Part shown: positions 5,324 to 12,088 of the stretch, one piece after another
How positions within the stretch are numbered: position 1 is the stretch's first letter
How the letters are laid out: each line of letters starts with the position of its first letter
Source of the DNA: JAGLGH01 sp034723595
GTDB lineage: Archaea; Nanobdellota; Nanobdellia; Woesearchaeales; JAGLGH01
Length of the DNA stretch: 13,465 nucleotides
Direction: 5' to 3'
NCBI GenBank assembly: GCA_034723595.1
Contig: JAYEPB010000067.1
Coordinates: forward strand, 1 to 13,465
Made by a program: the position numbers and the translations under genes
The notes under the pieces: model-generated
Told to the model about the DNA's origin: nothing
Database searches by the model: none
The model's input: only the letters and a program-made list of their open reading frames with translations

Positions 5324-6613
5324 ATGGATGTTATACAGACCACATTTAAAAACTTTTCAGTTTTTTCTGAGCTTTTTGAGCTTTTTTCTCATGCTAAAGG
5401 ATACGAATATACAAAAAAAGGCGTAATTCGGGCTATACAAAAACCTGATTGCCCTCATTGTGATAATCAGTGTTGCAGAAATGGATGGGATCCGATTACT
5501 CGGAAAAATCTTTTAACTCTAAAGATAGGTAGATTTCGTTGTCCCAATTGTGGACATGAAATAAAAAAAGATTTGTCCCTTTTTACAAAGATTCTCGACG
5601 AATGGTATGATACATTATCAAATTTCTTTTTACGATTAACAGACCGTGATGTTGCTTTTAGAGTAATGAGTGAATTGATGAATTTTCTTAATCCAATGAG
5701 TAAAGATACTGTATTGCGAAAAATTACTTCAGCAATAAAACAGTTAATTATTCCAGAACTAAAATCAAGATATCAGATTGTTCATTATGATGAGCAACAT
5801 CCGAAAAAAGGCAGGCATCAGCATTATCGTCTAACACTAATTGATGCAATTCAAAGGAAAATTATTGCTGATGATCTTTATGATGATAAAGAATCTCACA
5901 CAATCAGTGAATTTCTGTCTAAACATCTGAACACATCAAAAGAATTGATTATTATAACAGATGGTTGTCCTTGGTACCCGGAATTATTCAAAAAATTATG
6001 GGGCAATAAAGTAAAACACCAGATGTGTATCTTACACCTTAATAAATTAATAGTCGCTGATTGCGGGAAATTACCCCCCTTACAAGAAATATATGATACA
6101 TATTTGTTATTGGATATTTTCTTTAATCGACAAAAAGAACTTGATTTTCTTCAAGTTCTTTTAGAGGAAGAAAAAGAAATTGGCAAAGATAATAATTGGC
6201 TTAAACAAGCAAGAAAACGATTTAATAAATTTGTTAGAAATTTAGAGAAAATGAGAAGACGGGACAAAGTAAATCACCAATTAAGAACTTCTGATGAAGC
6301 AAAAAACAATTTTGATAAACTAGTTCATGAAAAACAGTTATTGCCTAAATCATTGCAAAAAAGATTAAAATATATTGGACAATTTTGGGATGAATTTAAT
6401 CTATTTTATGATATTGATTGTCCTCATACAAATAATGTCATAGAAAACTATTTTTCAACAAGTCTAAAGACGCATAGAAAAAAACAGTTTAGGACAAAAG
6501 AAGGATTAGAAAGAAAAATGAGACTATCTGTATTCAAAAGAAATGTTGGATTTTCTAATCCTGTGAAAACATTTTTTGAATGGGGTAAAATTTTCTGGGT
6601 TCTATCTTTATAA
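5324..6613 (+). CDS. DDE transposase with N-terminal zinc ribbon
   Basis: A 429-residue transposase. Near the N-terminus two Cys pairs, CPHC (43-46) and CPNC (73-76), make a DNA-binding zinc ribbon. The RNase-H-like catalytic core shows Asp in HYDEQ (156), Asp in IITDGCPWY (213) and, after a long helical insertion, Glu in NVIENYF (374), in the order of a DDE enzyme. The basic stretch SLKTHRKKQFRTKEG follows the Glu. It cuts and joins the ends of the surrounding element. The start at ATG 5324 is preferred over GTG 5312 because GAGGTG (5309-5314) is then a ribosome-binding site at 9 nt; the GTG lies inside that site. The gene is A+T-rich, with many TTA and AAA codons, unlike the adjoining trp genes. 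Confidence 0.9.
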   Translation: MDVIQTTFKNFSVFSELFELFSHAKGYEYTKKGVIRAIQKPDCPHCDNQCCRNGWDPITRKNLLTLKIGRFRCPNCGHEIKKDLSLFTKILDEWYDTLSNFFLRLTDRDVAFRVMSELMNFLNPMSKDTVLRKITSAIKQLIIPELKSRYQIVHYDEQHPKKGRHQHYRLTLIDAIQRKIIADDLYDDKESHTISEFLSKHLNTSKELIIITDGCPWYPELFKKLWGNKVKHQMCILHLNKLIVADCGKLPPLQEIYDTYLLLDIFFNRQKELDFLQVLLEEEKEIGKDNNWLKQARKRFNKFVRNLEKMRRRDKVNHQLRTSDEAKNNFDKLVHEKQLLPKSLQKRLKYIGQFWDEFNLFYDIDCPHTNNVIENYFSTSLKTHRKKQFRTKEGLERKMRLSVFKRNVGFSNPVKTFFEWGKIFWVLSL

Positions 6614-6767
6614 CAGATAAAATTCATATTATATTATTTAGCGATAGCTAGATTTAAATGCAAGAAAAACAATGAAATCGAAGGAAAAATATGCTAATTG
6701 GGAAAATGATTGCTGCTTTCAACGAGAAATAAAGAAATAGATCAGAAAATATCATCTGATTTACATA

Positions 6768-6793
6768 ATTTCACGATATTTTAATACAGTGCC
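6768..6793 (-). repeat. right terminal inverted repeat of the IS
   Basis: Exact reverse complement of 5237-5262. It ends CAGTGCC, followed at once by the second GTAAATGTC. Confidence 0.95.
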
Positions 6794-6802
6794 GTAAATG
6801 TC
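6794..6802. repeat. target-site duplication, right copy
   Basis: GTAAATGTC, identical to 5228-5236. Its last base is also the first base of the BRE-like CGAAAG of the trp promoter. Confidence 0.9.
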
Positions 6803-6816
6803 GAAAGTTTTAAATA
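6802..6816 (+). promoter_or_regulatory. BRE/TATA core promoter of the trp leader and trpE
   Basis: CGAAAG (6802-6807) followed directly by TTTTAAATA (6808-6816) is a near-ideal archaeal BRE plus TATA pair. A start about 25 nt further falls at 6837-6840, right on the ATG of a short leader frame. The element lies directly inside the IS junction and is intact. Confidence 0.7.
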
Positions 6817-6817
6817 C

Positions 6818-6868
6818 AACCATAATATCCCTAAGATTATGATTTTCCAAAATACCCTAACCATAATT
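6818..6868 (+). promoter_or_regulatory. candidate trp operator: repeated CCATAAT/ATTATG half sites
   Basis: CATAAT (6821-6826) and ATTATG (6836-6841) form a dyad across the predicted transcription start. The larger AACCATAAT recurs at 6859-6867, 41 nt after its first copy at 6818-6826, about four helical turns. A repressor bound here would block RNA polymerase. The same words also make RNA stems with 6906-6913, so operator and attenuator readings compete. Confidence 0.4.
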
Positions 6869-6928
6869 TTTGACTCAATTTTCTTTGGAAATAGCGCCAT
6901 GCCTGAATTATGGTGCATCTGGGAGTAA
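6839..6928 (+). CDS. putative trp leader peptide, 29 residues with two Trp near the end
   Basis: ATG at 6839 lies about 27 nt from the centre of the BRE/TATA element, so the mRNA would begin at this codon (leaderless). The frame runs 29 codons and ends ELWCIWE, with TGG at 6911-6913 and 6920-6922, then TAA, 54 nt before trpE. No Trp occurs in TrpE, TrpG or the visible part of TrpD, about 900 residues, so two Trp codons in 29 stand out. The Trp codons overlap the right arms of two competing stems (6861-6868 with 6906-6913; 6894-6900 with 6910-6916). This matches the logic of a leader that senses charged tRNA-Trp. No clear oligo-T terminator follows, so the mechanism is open. A chance frame cannot be excluded. 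Confidence 0.45.
   Translation: MIFQNTLTIIFDSIFFGNSAMPELWCIWE
6861..6916 (+). promoter_or_regulatory. competing RNA stems over the Trp codons
   Basis: CCATAATT (6861-6868) is the exact complement of AATTATGG (6906-6913). Alternatively GCGCCAT (6894-6900) pairs with ATGGTGC (6910-6916) with one G-U pair and a 9-nt loop. Both use the first Trp codon, so they exclude one another and ribosome position would choose between them. Inferred from pairing only. Confidence 0.4.
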
Positions 6929-6982
6929 AGGCTCTTTCATAAATTATATTCTTAAAAACTTACTATAAGGTGTATAACTAAT

Positions 6983-8593
6983 ATGGAACAAATAAAAAAA
7001 GCCATTGAGGAATCTGCAATAGGAACAATAATCCCATTCACCAAAGAACTGGATTATGCTATAAACCCAGTAGAATATTTTGCAAAGCTTTCTGACTATG
7101 GAAGAAAAGAAAACTGCATATTGCTTGAATCAGCAGAAATCCTGACAAAATATGGAGAAAAAAGCATTGGCACTGCTGACCCCTGCATTATTGTAAGAGG
7201 TAAAGGTGACTCATTTAAGATAGACGCGCTTAACAGCCTTGGCAAAAGAATACTTAACCATATAAATGAAAACTTTTCATTCTGCAGCAGCATAGAAATC
7301 AGGGAAGATAGCATAAAAGGTCAGCTCAAAAGACAAAAAAAAGAAACAAGCGAACAAGAAAGACTTAAAGAAATAACCCTGATGGATGTTCTAAGGGCTC
7401 TTGTCTTTGCATTTAAGCTTGAATCAAAGCCAGTACCTATCTGCTGCGGACTTTTTGGAATGATCAGCTATGATTTCATTGATCAGTTTGAAAACCTTCC
7501 TCTATATAAAGAAAAGCTCTATAATGACTCTGACTATGAACTGATTTTTGCAGACAATCTGTTCTATATTGATCATCAGAAAAACAAGACAGTCTTTATA
7601 GCAAATGCCTTTAAGCTGGATGATGCATGCGCAGCTGAAGCTGAAAGGGTCATGAATATACTTAATAGATATGAAAACGCATTGGATCAGGCAATCCCTA
7701 AAAAAAGGCAGTTTGAAACAATACAAGGAACCATCCAAAGTGATACGACAAAAGAAGAATACATCAAAAATGTAGAAAAACTCAAAGACCATATACTTCA
7801 GGGAGACATATTGCAGGTAGTGCTTTCAAGGACAATAATTGCTGATATCAACTCAGAAGAATTTGATATATATTCTGCTCTGAAGAAAAAAAATCCTTCG
7901 CCATATATGTTCTATTTCAGAACATCTGGCTCAACACTGATAGGAGCAAGCCCTGAAAGATGCATAGCTGTCAGCAATTCAGGTTCCAGGAAGATTGTTG
8001 AGATAAGGCCAATTGCAGGGACAAAGCCAAGAGGGTTTGCCAATGGAAAGATTGACAATGATCTTGATTCAAGATATGAGGCAGAGTTAAAGACAGACCT
8101 GAAAGAGCTTGCTGAACACACAATGCTCATTGATTTGGCAAGAAATGACGTAGCAAAAATAAGTATGCCTGGAACACGAGAAGTGACAGAGCCATTTTCA
8201 ATAGAAAAATACTCTCATGTCCAGCATCTGGTTTCGACTGTCCAAGGCATTCTTAAGCCTGATCTTGACATGTTCAGTGCATATCTTGCAACAATGAACA
8301 TGGGCACTCTTACAGGCGCTCCGAAGATTGAAGCAATGAAACTCATAAGAAGATATGAAAAGACAAAAAGAGGATTCTATGGCGGAGCAATAGGATATTT
8401 TACTCCAGGTGGAGAAATGGATTCTGCAATAACAATCAGGACAATGAAGATAGCAGGCAAAAAAGCCTATGTTCGGGTAGGAGCAGGCATTGTGCATGAT
8501 TCAATAGCTATAAAAGAGTTTATTGAAACAGAAAAAAAAGCCAAGGCCTGTGCAGATACAATAGCTGAAGCTGGCGGTGTTGAATATGAATAA
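6983..8593 (+). CDS. trpE: anthranilate synthase component I
   Basis: A 536-residue chorismate-using enzyme that makes anthranilate from chorismate with ammonia supplied by TrpG. The N-terminal feedback-site motif LLES is at residues 47-50, as in Trp-inhibited TrpE proteins. The C-terminal chorismate domain has the expected blocks: GASPERCIAV, RPIAGTKPRG, DLARNDVAKIS, HVQHLVSTVQG, TLTGAPKIEAMKLI, GFYGGAIGYFTPGG, and the end RVGAGIVHDS. The length is normal. LLES and the trpG neighbour argue for TrpE rather than PabB. The ATG at 6983 has AAGGTG (6967-6972) at a 10-nt spacing. The protein contains no Trp. The last codons overlap trpG by 8 nt, so the two subunits are translationally coupled. Expression is likely set by the promoter and leader at 6802-6928; a weaker TATA-like stretch at 6941-6950 is a possible second start. 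Confidence 0.95.
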   Translation: MEQIKKAIEESAIGTIIPFTKELDYAINPVEYFAKLSDYGRKENCILLESAEILTKYGEKSIGTADPCIIVRGKGDSFKIDALNSLGKRILNHINENFSFCSSIEIREDSIKGQLKRQKKETSEQERLKEITLMDVLRALVFAFKLESKPVPICCGLFGMISYDFIDQFENLPLYKEKLYNDSDYELIFADNLFYIDHQKNKTVFIANAFKLDDACAAEAERVMNILNRYENALDQAIPKKRQFETIQGTIQSDTTKEEYIKNVEKLKDHILQGDILQVVLSRTIIADINSEEFDIYSALKKKNPSPYMFYFRTSGSTLIGASPERCIAVSNSGSRKIVEIRPIAGTKPRGFANGKIDNDLDSRYEAELKTDLKELAEHTMLIDLARNDVAKISMPGTREVTEPFSIEKYSHVQHLVSTVQGILKPDLDMFSAYLATMNMGTLTGAPKIEAMKLIRRYEKTKRGFYGGAIGYFTPGGEMDSAITIRTMKIAGKKAYVRVGAGIVHDSIAIKEFIETEKKAKACADTIAEAGGVEYE

Positions 8594-9170
8594 GAATATC
8601 CTGATGATTGATAATTTTGATTCATTCACATTCAATCTCGTCGATGAATTTGAAAAAAGAGGATTCAGGATGATTGTTTACAGAAATGACACAAACATTC
8701 AAAAGATTGAAGAAATAATTCAAAATAACAGTATATCTCTGATAATTATCTCTCCTGGTCCTTCTCATCCAAGAGATGCAGGCAATTCAATAAGCATTAT
8801 CACACGATTTGGCGGAAAAATCCCAATATTTGGAGTTTGCCTCGGCCATCAGGCAATAATAGAAGCATTTGGAGGGAAAGTTGACAGGGCTGGTGAAATT
8901 GTCCATGGAAAAGCATCCCTTATTGAGCATGACAAAAAAACAATATTCAAAGGAATAAACAGCCCCTTTTCTGCAGCAAGATACCACTCTCTTGCAGGGC
9001 TTGATATTCCATCATGCCTTGAAATAAGCGCAAAAAAAGGCAGCATTGTCATGGCAATAAGGCACAAAGAGTATAAAGATAATTTTATTGAAGGAGTCCA
9101 GTTCCACCCTGAGTCCATATTATCTCCAGAAGGTGTGAATATCATTGAGAACATTATTCAGATGATATAG
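8586..9170 (+). CDS. trpG: anthranilate synthase component II (glutamine amidotransferase)
   Basis: A 194-residue class I glutamine amidotransferase that feeds ammonia to TrpE. It begins NILMIDNFDSFTFNLVDEF, the usual TrpG start, has the oxyanion element SPGPSHP (56-62), the nucleophile Cys85 in GVCLGHQAI, and His174 and Glu176 in VQFHPES, so the triad is complete. RYHSLAG (132-138) is also typical. The start at ATG 8586 is preferred over GTG 8577: it gives the family N-terminus and has GGCGGTG (8573-8579) as ribosome-binding site, inside the end of trpE. The protein contains no Trp. It could also serve a PabA role, as many archaeal and bacterial TrpG proteins do, but no pabB is visible here. 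Confidence 0.95.
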   Translation: MNKNILMIDNFDSFTFNLVDEFEKRGFRMIVYRNDTNIQKIEEIIQNNSISLIIISPGPSHPRDAGNSISIITRFGGKIPIFGVCLGHQAIIEAFGGKVDRAGEIVHGKASLIEHDKKTIFKGINSPFSAARYHSLAGLDIPSCLEISAKKGSIVMAIRHKEYKDNFIEGVQFHPESILSPEGVNIIENIIQMI

Positions 9171-9174
9171 GATT

Positions 9175-9945
9175 ATGGCAGATAAAATTAAATCAGCATC
9201 AAGAAAAATAGAAAGTGAGTTTGAAACTCCTCCATTACTTTCCGATGTTGTATATTCATTGACTCAAGATGAAGAAAAAAGAAAGAGTTGTTTGTCTTTA
9301 TTAGAAACAGCAGTTAGATATTTTTGTTTTATGGATCTATATCAAGAAACAGGAGATGAGGATTATAGGGGTGAATATGAACGACAGAGAACCTCCCTAT
9401 TTGCGGAATTAGATGTTGAAAATCAAAGAAAACTCAAAGAAGTTGAGGATGAAATTCTATATTCCTGGAATTATTGGAATCTTGAAAGATCATTAAAAAG
9501 AAGGATTCAAGTTGGTTCTCATTTTTCTGAACAAGAAGCAGAAGATTACATCTTAAAAAAATCTGGAGATGCTGTTTTGTATGGCACTATTGCAGGTTTG
9601 CACTATGATTTACCATCAGGATTAATTGGAGTAATCCACAAAAGACAAGCTTTGGCAGATTTGGTTGACGATGTTAAGGATTATGAAGAAGATTTAGAAA
9701 GCAGGCAGCCAAATATTATGGTTTTATATTTTTTAAATCAAGGTATTTCAAGTTATCCCAATGATTTTCAACATGCTTTAGAGATCTCTAAAGAATTAGG
9801 AATTGCTGAAATGATAATAAGATTTGGTAAAAAATTATGTCAAACAGCACTAGATGTTAAAGAGATAAATCAGATACCTCTATTAAAACAGGGAATAGAA
9901 GATAAATATCATCTATTAAGGAGTTTATTGGATAATGTCCAGTAA
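9175..9945 (+). CDS. helical protein with class I isoprenoid-synthase-like Asp motif
   Basis: A 256-residue, apparently all-helical protein I do not recognise by name. Residues 130-173 (GDAVLYGTIAGLHYDLP, then ALADLVDDVKDYEED) resemble the helices around the second Asp-rich metal site of prenyl transferases and squalene/phytoene synthases: Asp165-Asp166-x-x-Asp169 and then acidic residues. A possible partner acidic stretch is DLYQETGDED (54-63), but it is not a standard DDxxD, so the active site is uncertain. It begins 4 nt after trpG and its end overlaps the next gene by 11 nt. TTA leucine codons are frequent and it has Trp98 and Trp101, unlike trpE and trpG, so it is probably not part of Trp synthesis. 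A prenyl-chain or terpene-type enzyme is a guess; a catalytically dead fold is equally possible. Confidence 0.55.
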   Translation: MADKIKSASRKIESEFETPPLLSDVVYSLTQDEEKRKSCLSLLETAVRYFCFMDLYQETGDEDYRGEYERQRTSLFAELDVENQRKLKEVEDEILYSWNYWNLERSLKRRIQVGSHFSEQEAEDYILKKSGDAVLYGTIAGLHYDLPSGLIGVIHKRQALADLVDDVKDYEEDLESRQPNIMVLYFLNQGISSYPNDFQHALEISKELGIAEMIIRFGKKLCQTALDVKEINQIPLLKQGIEDKYHLLRSLLDNVQ

Positions 9946-10978
9946 AGAAGAGGTAAAAATAGAACTTACTGCTCTTGTTCGTAGAATTAAGTCTGAAGGA
10001 GAACAATCTTATGACTCCAATGTTAGTAGGATTGTAAGGGAAACTATTGAAAACTTAGGTATTGAAAAAGCAGTAGTTGGATTAAACACTTCTGGATGCA
10101 GCTATAAAAGACAAAGTATTGGCTGTTTTCATTGCGGTCATCTTAAGGGCTATGAAAATCCTGAAGAACTATTTCAGCAATTTATTTCTGATGTTAGCAG
10201 ATTTAAAAGAAGAGATGAAATATTTATATATTCTAATGGTTCTTTTTTTGATGCAGATGAAATATATCCTGATACTCAAATCAAAATTTTAAGATATCTT
10301 GCTGATTCAGGATTTAGGAAAATAGTTATTGAATCAAGACCAGATATTGTTTCAGAAGATAACATTAGACAAGCAATACATGTAATTGAACCAAATAAAT
10401 TATATGTTGGCTTGGGATTTGATACTTATGATGATGAAGTTAGAGATTTATGTTTAAATAAAGGATTTTCTAGAGACGATTATGCTCGGGCTGTTAGTCT
10501 TTTAAAACAAAATAGAATTGCATTTGAAACAAGAGTTGTTGTAAAGCCTCCGTTTTTGACTGAAAAAGAGGGCATCGAAGAAGCTGTAAAAACTGTTAGA
10601 TATGCTTTTGAAAAGGGAACAGATTCAGTTTCTTTAGAACCACTTGCTCTACAAAGATATACATTACAGGATTATCTGCATAGAAAAGGAAGATATAGAG
10701 TTCCATGGTTCTGGTGTTTAATTGAAATTGTTAGGGAAACACAGCAATATGGTAAAATTACCATCTCAGGAGAACATTTTATTCCTCTGCCTTATGAAAC
10801 AGCTCATAATTGCAATGAATGTACTCCAGAAGTAAAAAATGTAATTCACCAGTTCAATAAAACACATCAATTAAGAGAATTAGAGGGATTGGATTGTGGT
10901 TGTAAGGATTCTTGGAAGACTGATTTATCCAGAAAAGACATTGGATTATATGAAAGAGTAATTAATCAAATAAGATAA
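9935..10978 (+). CDS. RaSEA-like radical SAM protein
   Basis: A 347-residue radical SAM enzyme. The iron-sulfur cluster motif is C55-x8-C64-x2-C67 (CSYKRQSIGCFHC), a longer first gap than the standard CxxxCxxC. The later blocks follow the pattern of the archaeal RaSEA family: NGSFFDADEI (101-110), IESRPD (132-137), GLGFDTYDDEVRDLCLNKGFS (159-179), VVKPPFLTE (202-210), SLEPLALQRYTLQDYL (233-248) and PWFWCLIEIV (257-266). Extra Cys occur at 293 and 296 and at 321 and 323. Known RaSEA acts after ArcS to turn a lysine-modified preQ0 base into archaeosine at tRNA position 15. Whether this copy does so or is a paralogue is not clear. The ATG at 9935 lies inside the previous gene with AAGGAG (9918-9923) upstream, so the pair is coupled. 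Its 3' end meets the DUF4037 gene 6 nt apart. Confidence 0.7.
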   Translation: MSSKEEVKIELTALVRRIKSEGEQSYDSNVSRIVRETIENLGIEKAVVGLNTSGCSYKRQSIGCFHCGHLKGYENPEELFQQFISDVSRFKRRDEIFIYSNGSFFDADEIYPDTQIKILRYLADSGFRKIVIESRPDIVSEDNIRQAIHVIEPNKLYVGLGFDTYDDEVRDLCLNKGFSRDDYARAVSLLKQNRIAFETRVVVKPPFLTEKEGIEEAVKTVRYAFEKGTDSVSLEPLALQRYTLQDYLHRKGRYRVPWFWCLIEIVRETQQYGKITISGEHFIPLPYETAHNCNECTPEVKNVIHQFNKTHQLRELEGLDCGCKDSWKTDLSRKDIGLYERVINQIR

Positions 10979-10984
10979 AAAGTT

Positions 10985-12061
10985 TTACTTATAGATTGAT
11001 TTAAATTTCTGGGTGTTAGTTTCAAAAACATCAGTTGAATCAGAGAATTGATTTATTGAGCCAATATCTAATTTAATGGATTTTACAGTTGAATCTTTGA
11101 TTTGTTTTTTTATTTCAGAAGCAAATAAACTTCCATTGATGACTAAAAAAGGTCTATCAAAAAAACATTCTACTTTCGCTTTTAGGGGTTTTGTGATCTT
11201 CAAAGAATTATGCAACTTAGCAATAAATTCATAAGCCTTTGCAATATATTTCTCTCTTGTTTTCCAATCATTAGATTTCATTGCTGCACTTAGGATTGGT
11301 TTTAATTTTTTTGATGATTTTAAATTATTAAATCCTGTTCCAAACCATTTTATGTATGGTGTATATTGTTTTTCCATTAGAAAGCATATTTTCATAATAT
11401 CTTTGACTAATCTTGTAGCGATGATTTTAGAACCCATCTCGTCATTTAATTCGCCACATCTTCCCATAAAATGTTCTTCTTGAGAAATTCTTATCCATTG
11501 AGAAGCAAGAAGATAATACCAAACATCTTTTGGAAAATATTGGAATCTCTTAATAATTTTCTTCAGACCTAAATCATCATAAAAAACTTTTCCAGCAGTA
11601 ATACTTAATAATTTTTGTTCAGGGAAAACAAGCCAATCATATATTAAAATATCTTGCTTCACATTAAAATTAAGATATTCTTTGAAAAATGATTCAATAG
11701 TAAAAATCTCAGTCATATGGCGAATTTTGCCTCTACTGAGCTTTTCAGAAACTTTAACACCTTTTTCATCAGATGCTCCAAAATGAGTGGAAAAGCCTCT
11801 AAAAGTATGGGGCAATTCTCTGCTAAACATCTCATAAATTTGTGTCTTCTTTTTGAAATCATCTTTTGGGAGGAAAAGCAATACTCTTGGACCCCAATCA
11901 TGATCCATTGATCGAGCAGTATCAAAATCAATAACATCAGAACCAGAACCTAACAATCCTGCCGAATATTTAAGATTAGGATAATGCTTTTTCAAAAGAG
12001 GCTTCACTAATTCATTAAAGAATAATTCACTCAGCTTTTTTCCTTTGATAAACTTGGTCAT
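10985..12061 (-). CDS. DUF4037 protein, nucleotidyltransferase-like
   Basis: A 358-residue protein with the N-terminal signature of DUF4037: GLLGSGSDVIDFDTARSMDHDWGPRVLLFL, here GSGSDV at 38-43 and DHDW at 53-56. GS followed by spaced acidic residues is the pattern of the nucleotidyltransferase (Pol beta-like) fold, so transfer of a nucleotide or phosphoryl group to a protein or small molecule is possible, but the function of the family is not established. The C-terminal two thirds are mixed helical and strand segments without a motif I recognise. It is the second gene of a minus-strand pair, starting 27 nt after the hydrolase stop. No strong ribosome-binding site is visible. It is convergent with the radical SAM gene. 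Confidence 0.75.
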   Translation of the reverse strand: MTKFIKGKKLSELFFNELVKPLLKKHYPNLKYSAGLLGSGSDVIDFDTARSMDHDWGPRVLLFLPKDDFKKKTQIYEMFSRELPHTFRGFSTHFGASDEKGVKVSEKLSRGKIRHMTEIFTIESFFKEYLNFNVKQDILIYDWLVFPEQKLLSITAGKVFYDDLGLKKIIKRFQYFPKDVWYYLLASQWIRISQEEHFMGRCGELNDEMGSKIIATRLVKDIMKICFLMEKQYTPYIKWFGTGFNNLKSSKKLKPILSAAMKSNDWKTREKYIAKAYEFIAKLHNSLKITKPLKAKVECFFDRPFLVINGSLFASEIKKQIKDSTVKSIKLDIGSINQFSDSTDVFETNTQKFKSIYK

Positions 12062-12088
12062 CTTATATGCTTTTAATAGGGGTTATTT

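Larger units (their letters stand above)
5237..6793 (+). mobile_element. complete 1557-bp insertion sequence
   Basis: The ends are perfect 26-bp inverted repeats (5237-5262 and 6768-6793) that begin GGCACTGTATTAAAATATCG, flanked by the 9-bp duplication GTAAATGTC. The element carries one DDE transposase gene and its own TATA box just inside the left end. Repeats and duplication have no mismatch and the gene is open, so the insertion is recent and probably active. Between the transposase stop and the right end lie about 150 nt without a clear gene; they hold a subterminal hairpin ATCAGA-8 nt-TCTGAT (6741-6760) and a 14-codon frame at 6691-6732 of doubtful meaning. I do not assign an IS family: the repeat start resembles that of IS6 members, but the transposase is far longer than theirs. 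Confidence 0.95.

Noticed and set aside
6691..6732. 14-codon frame after the transposase, preceded by GAAGGA
   Set aside because: Too short to tell from chance; no second copy or family is available to support it.
8577..8585. GTG start of trpG at 8577
   Set aside because: The ATG at 8586 gives the normal TrpG N-terminus and has GGCGGTG at suitable spacing; the GTG lies inside that binding site.
7096..9154. Several minus-strand open frames of 66-101 codons opposite trpE and trpG
   Set aside because: They mirror the codon pattern of well-supported genes on the plus strand and have no promoter or family features.
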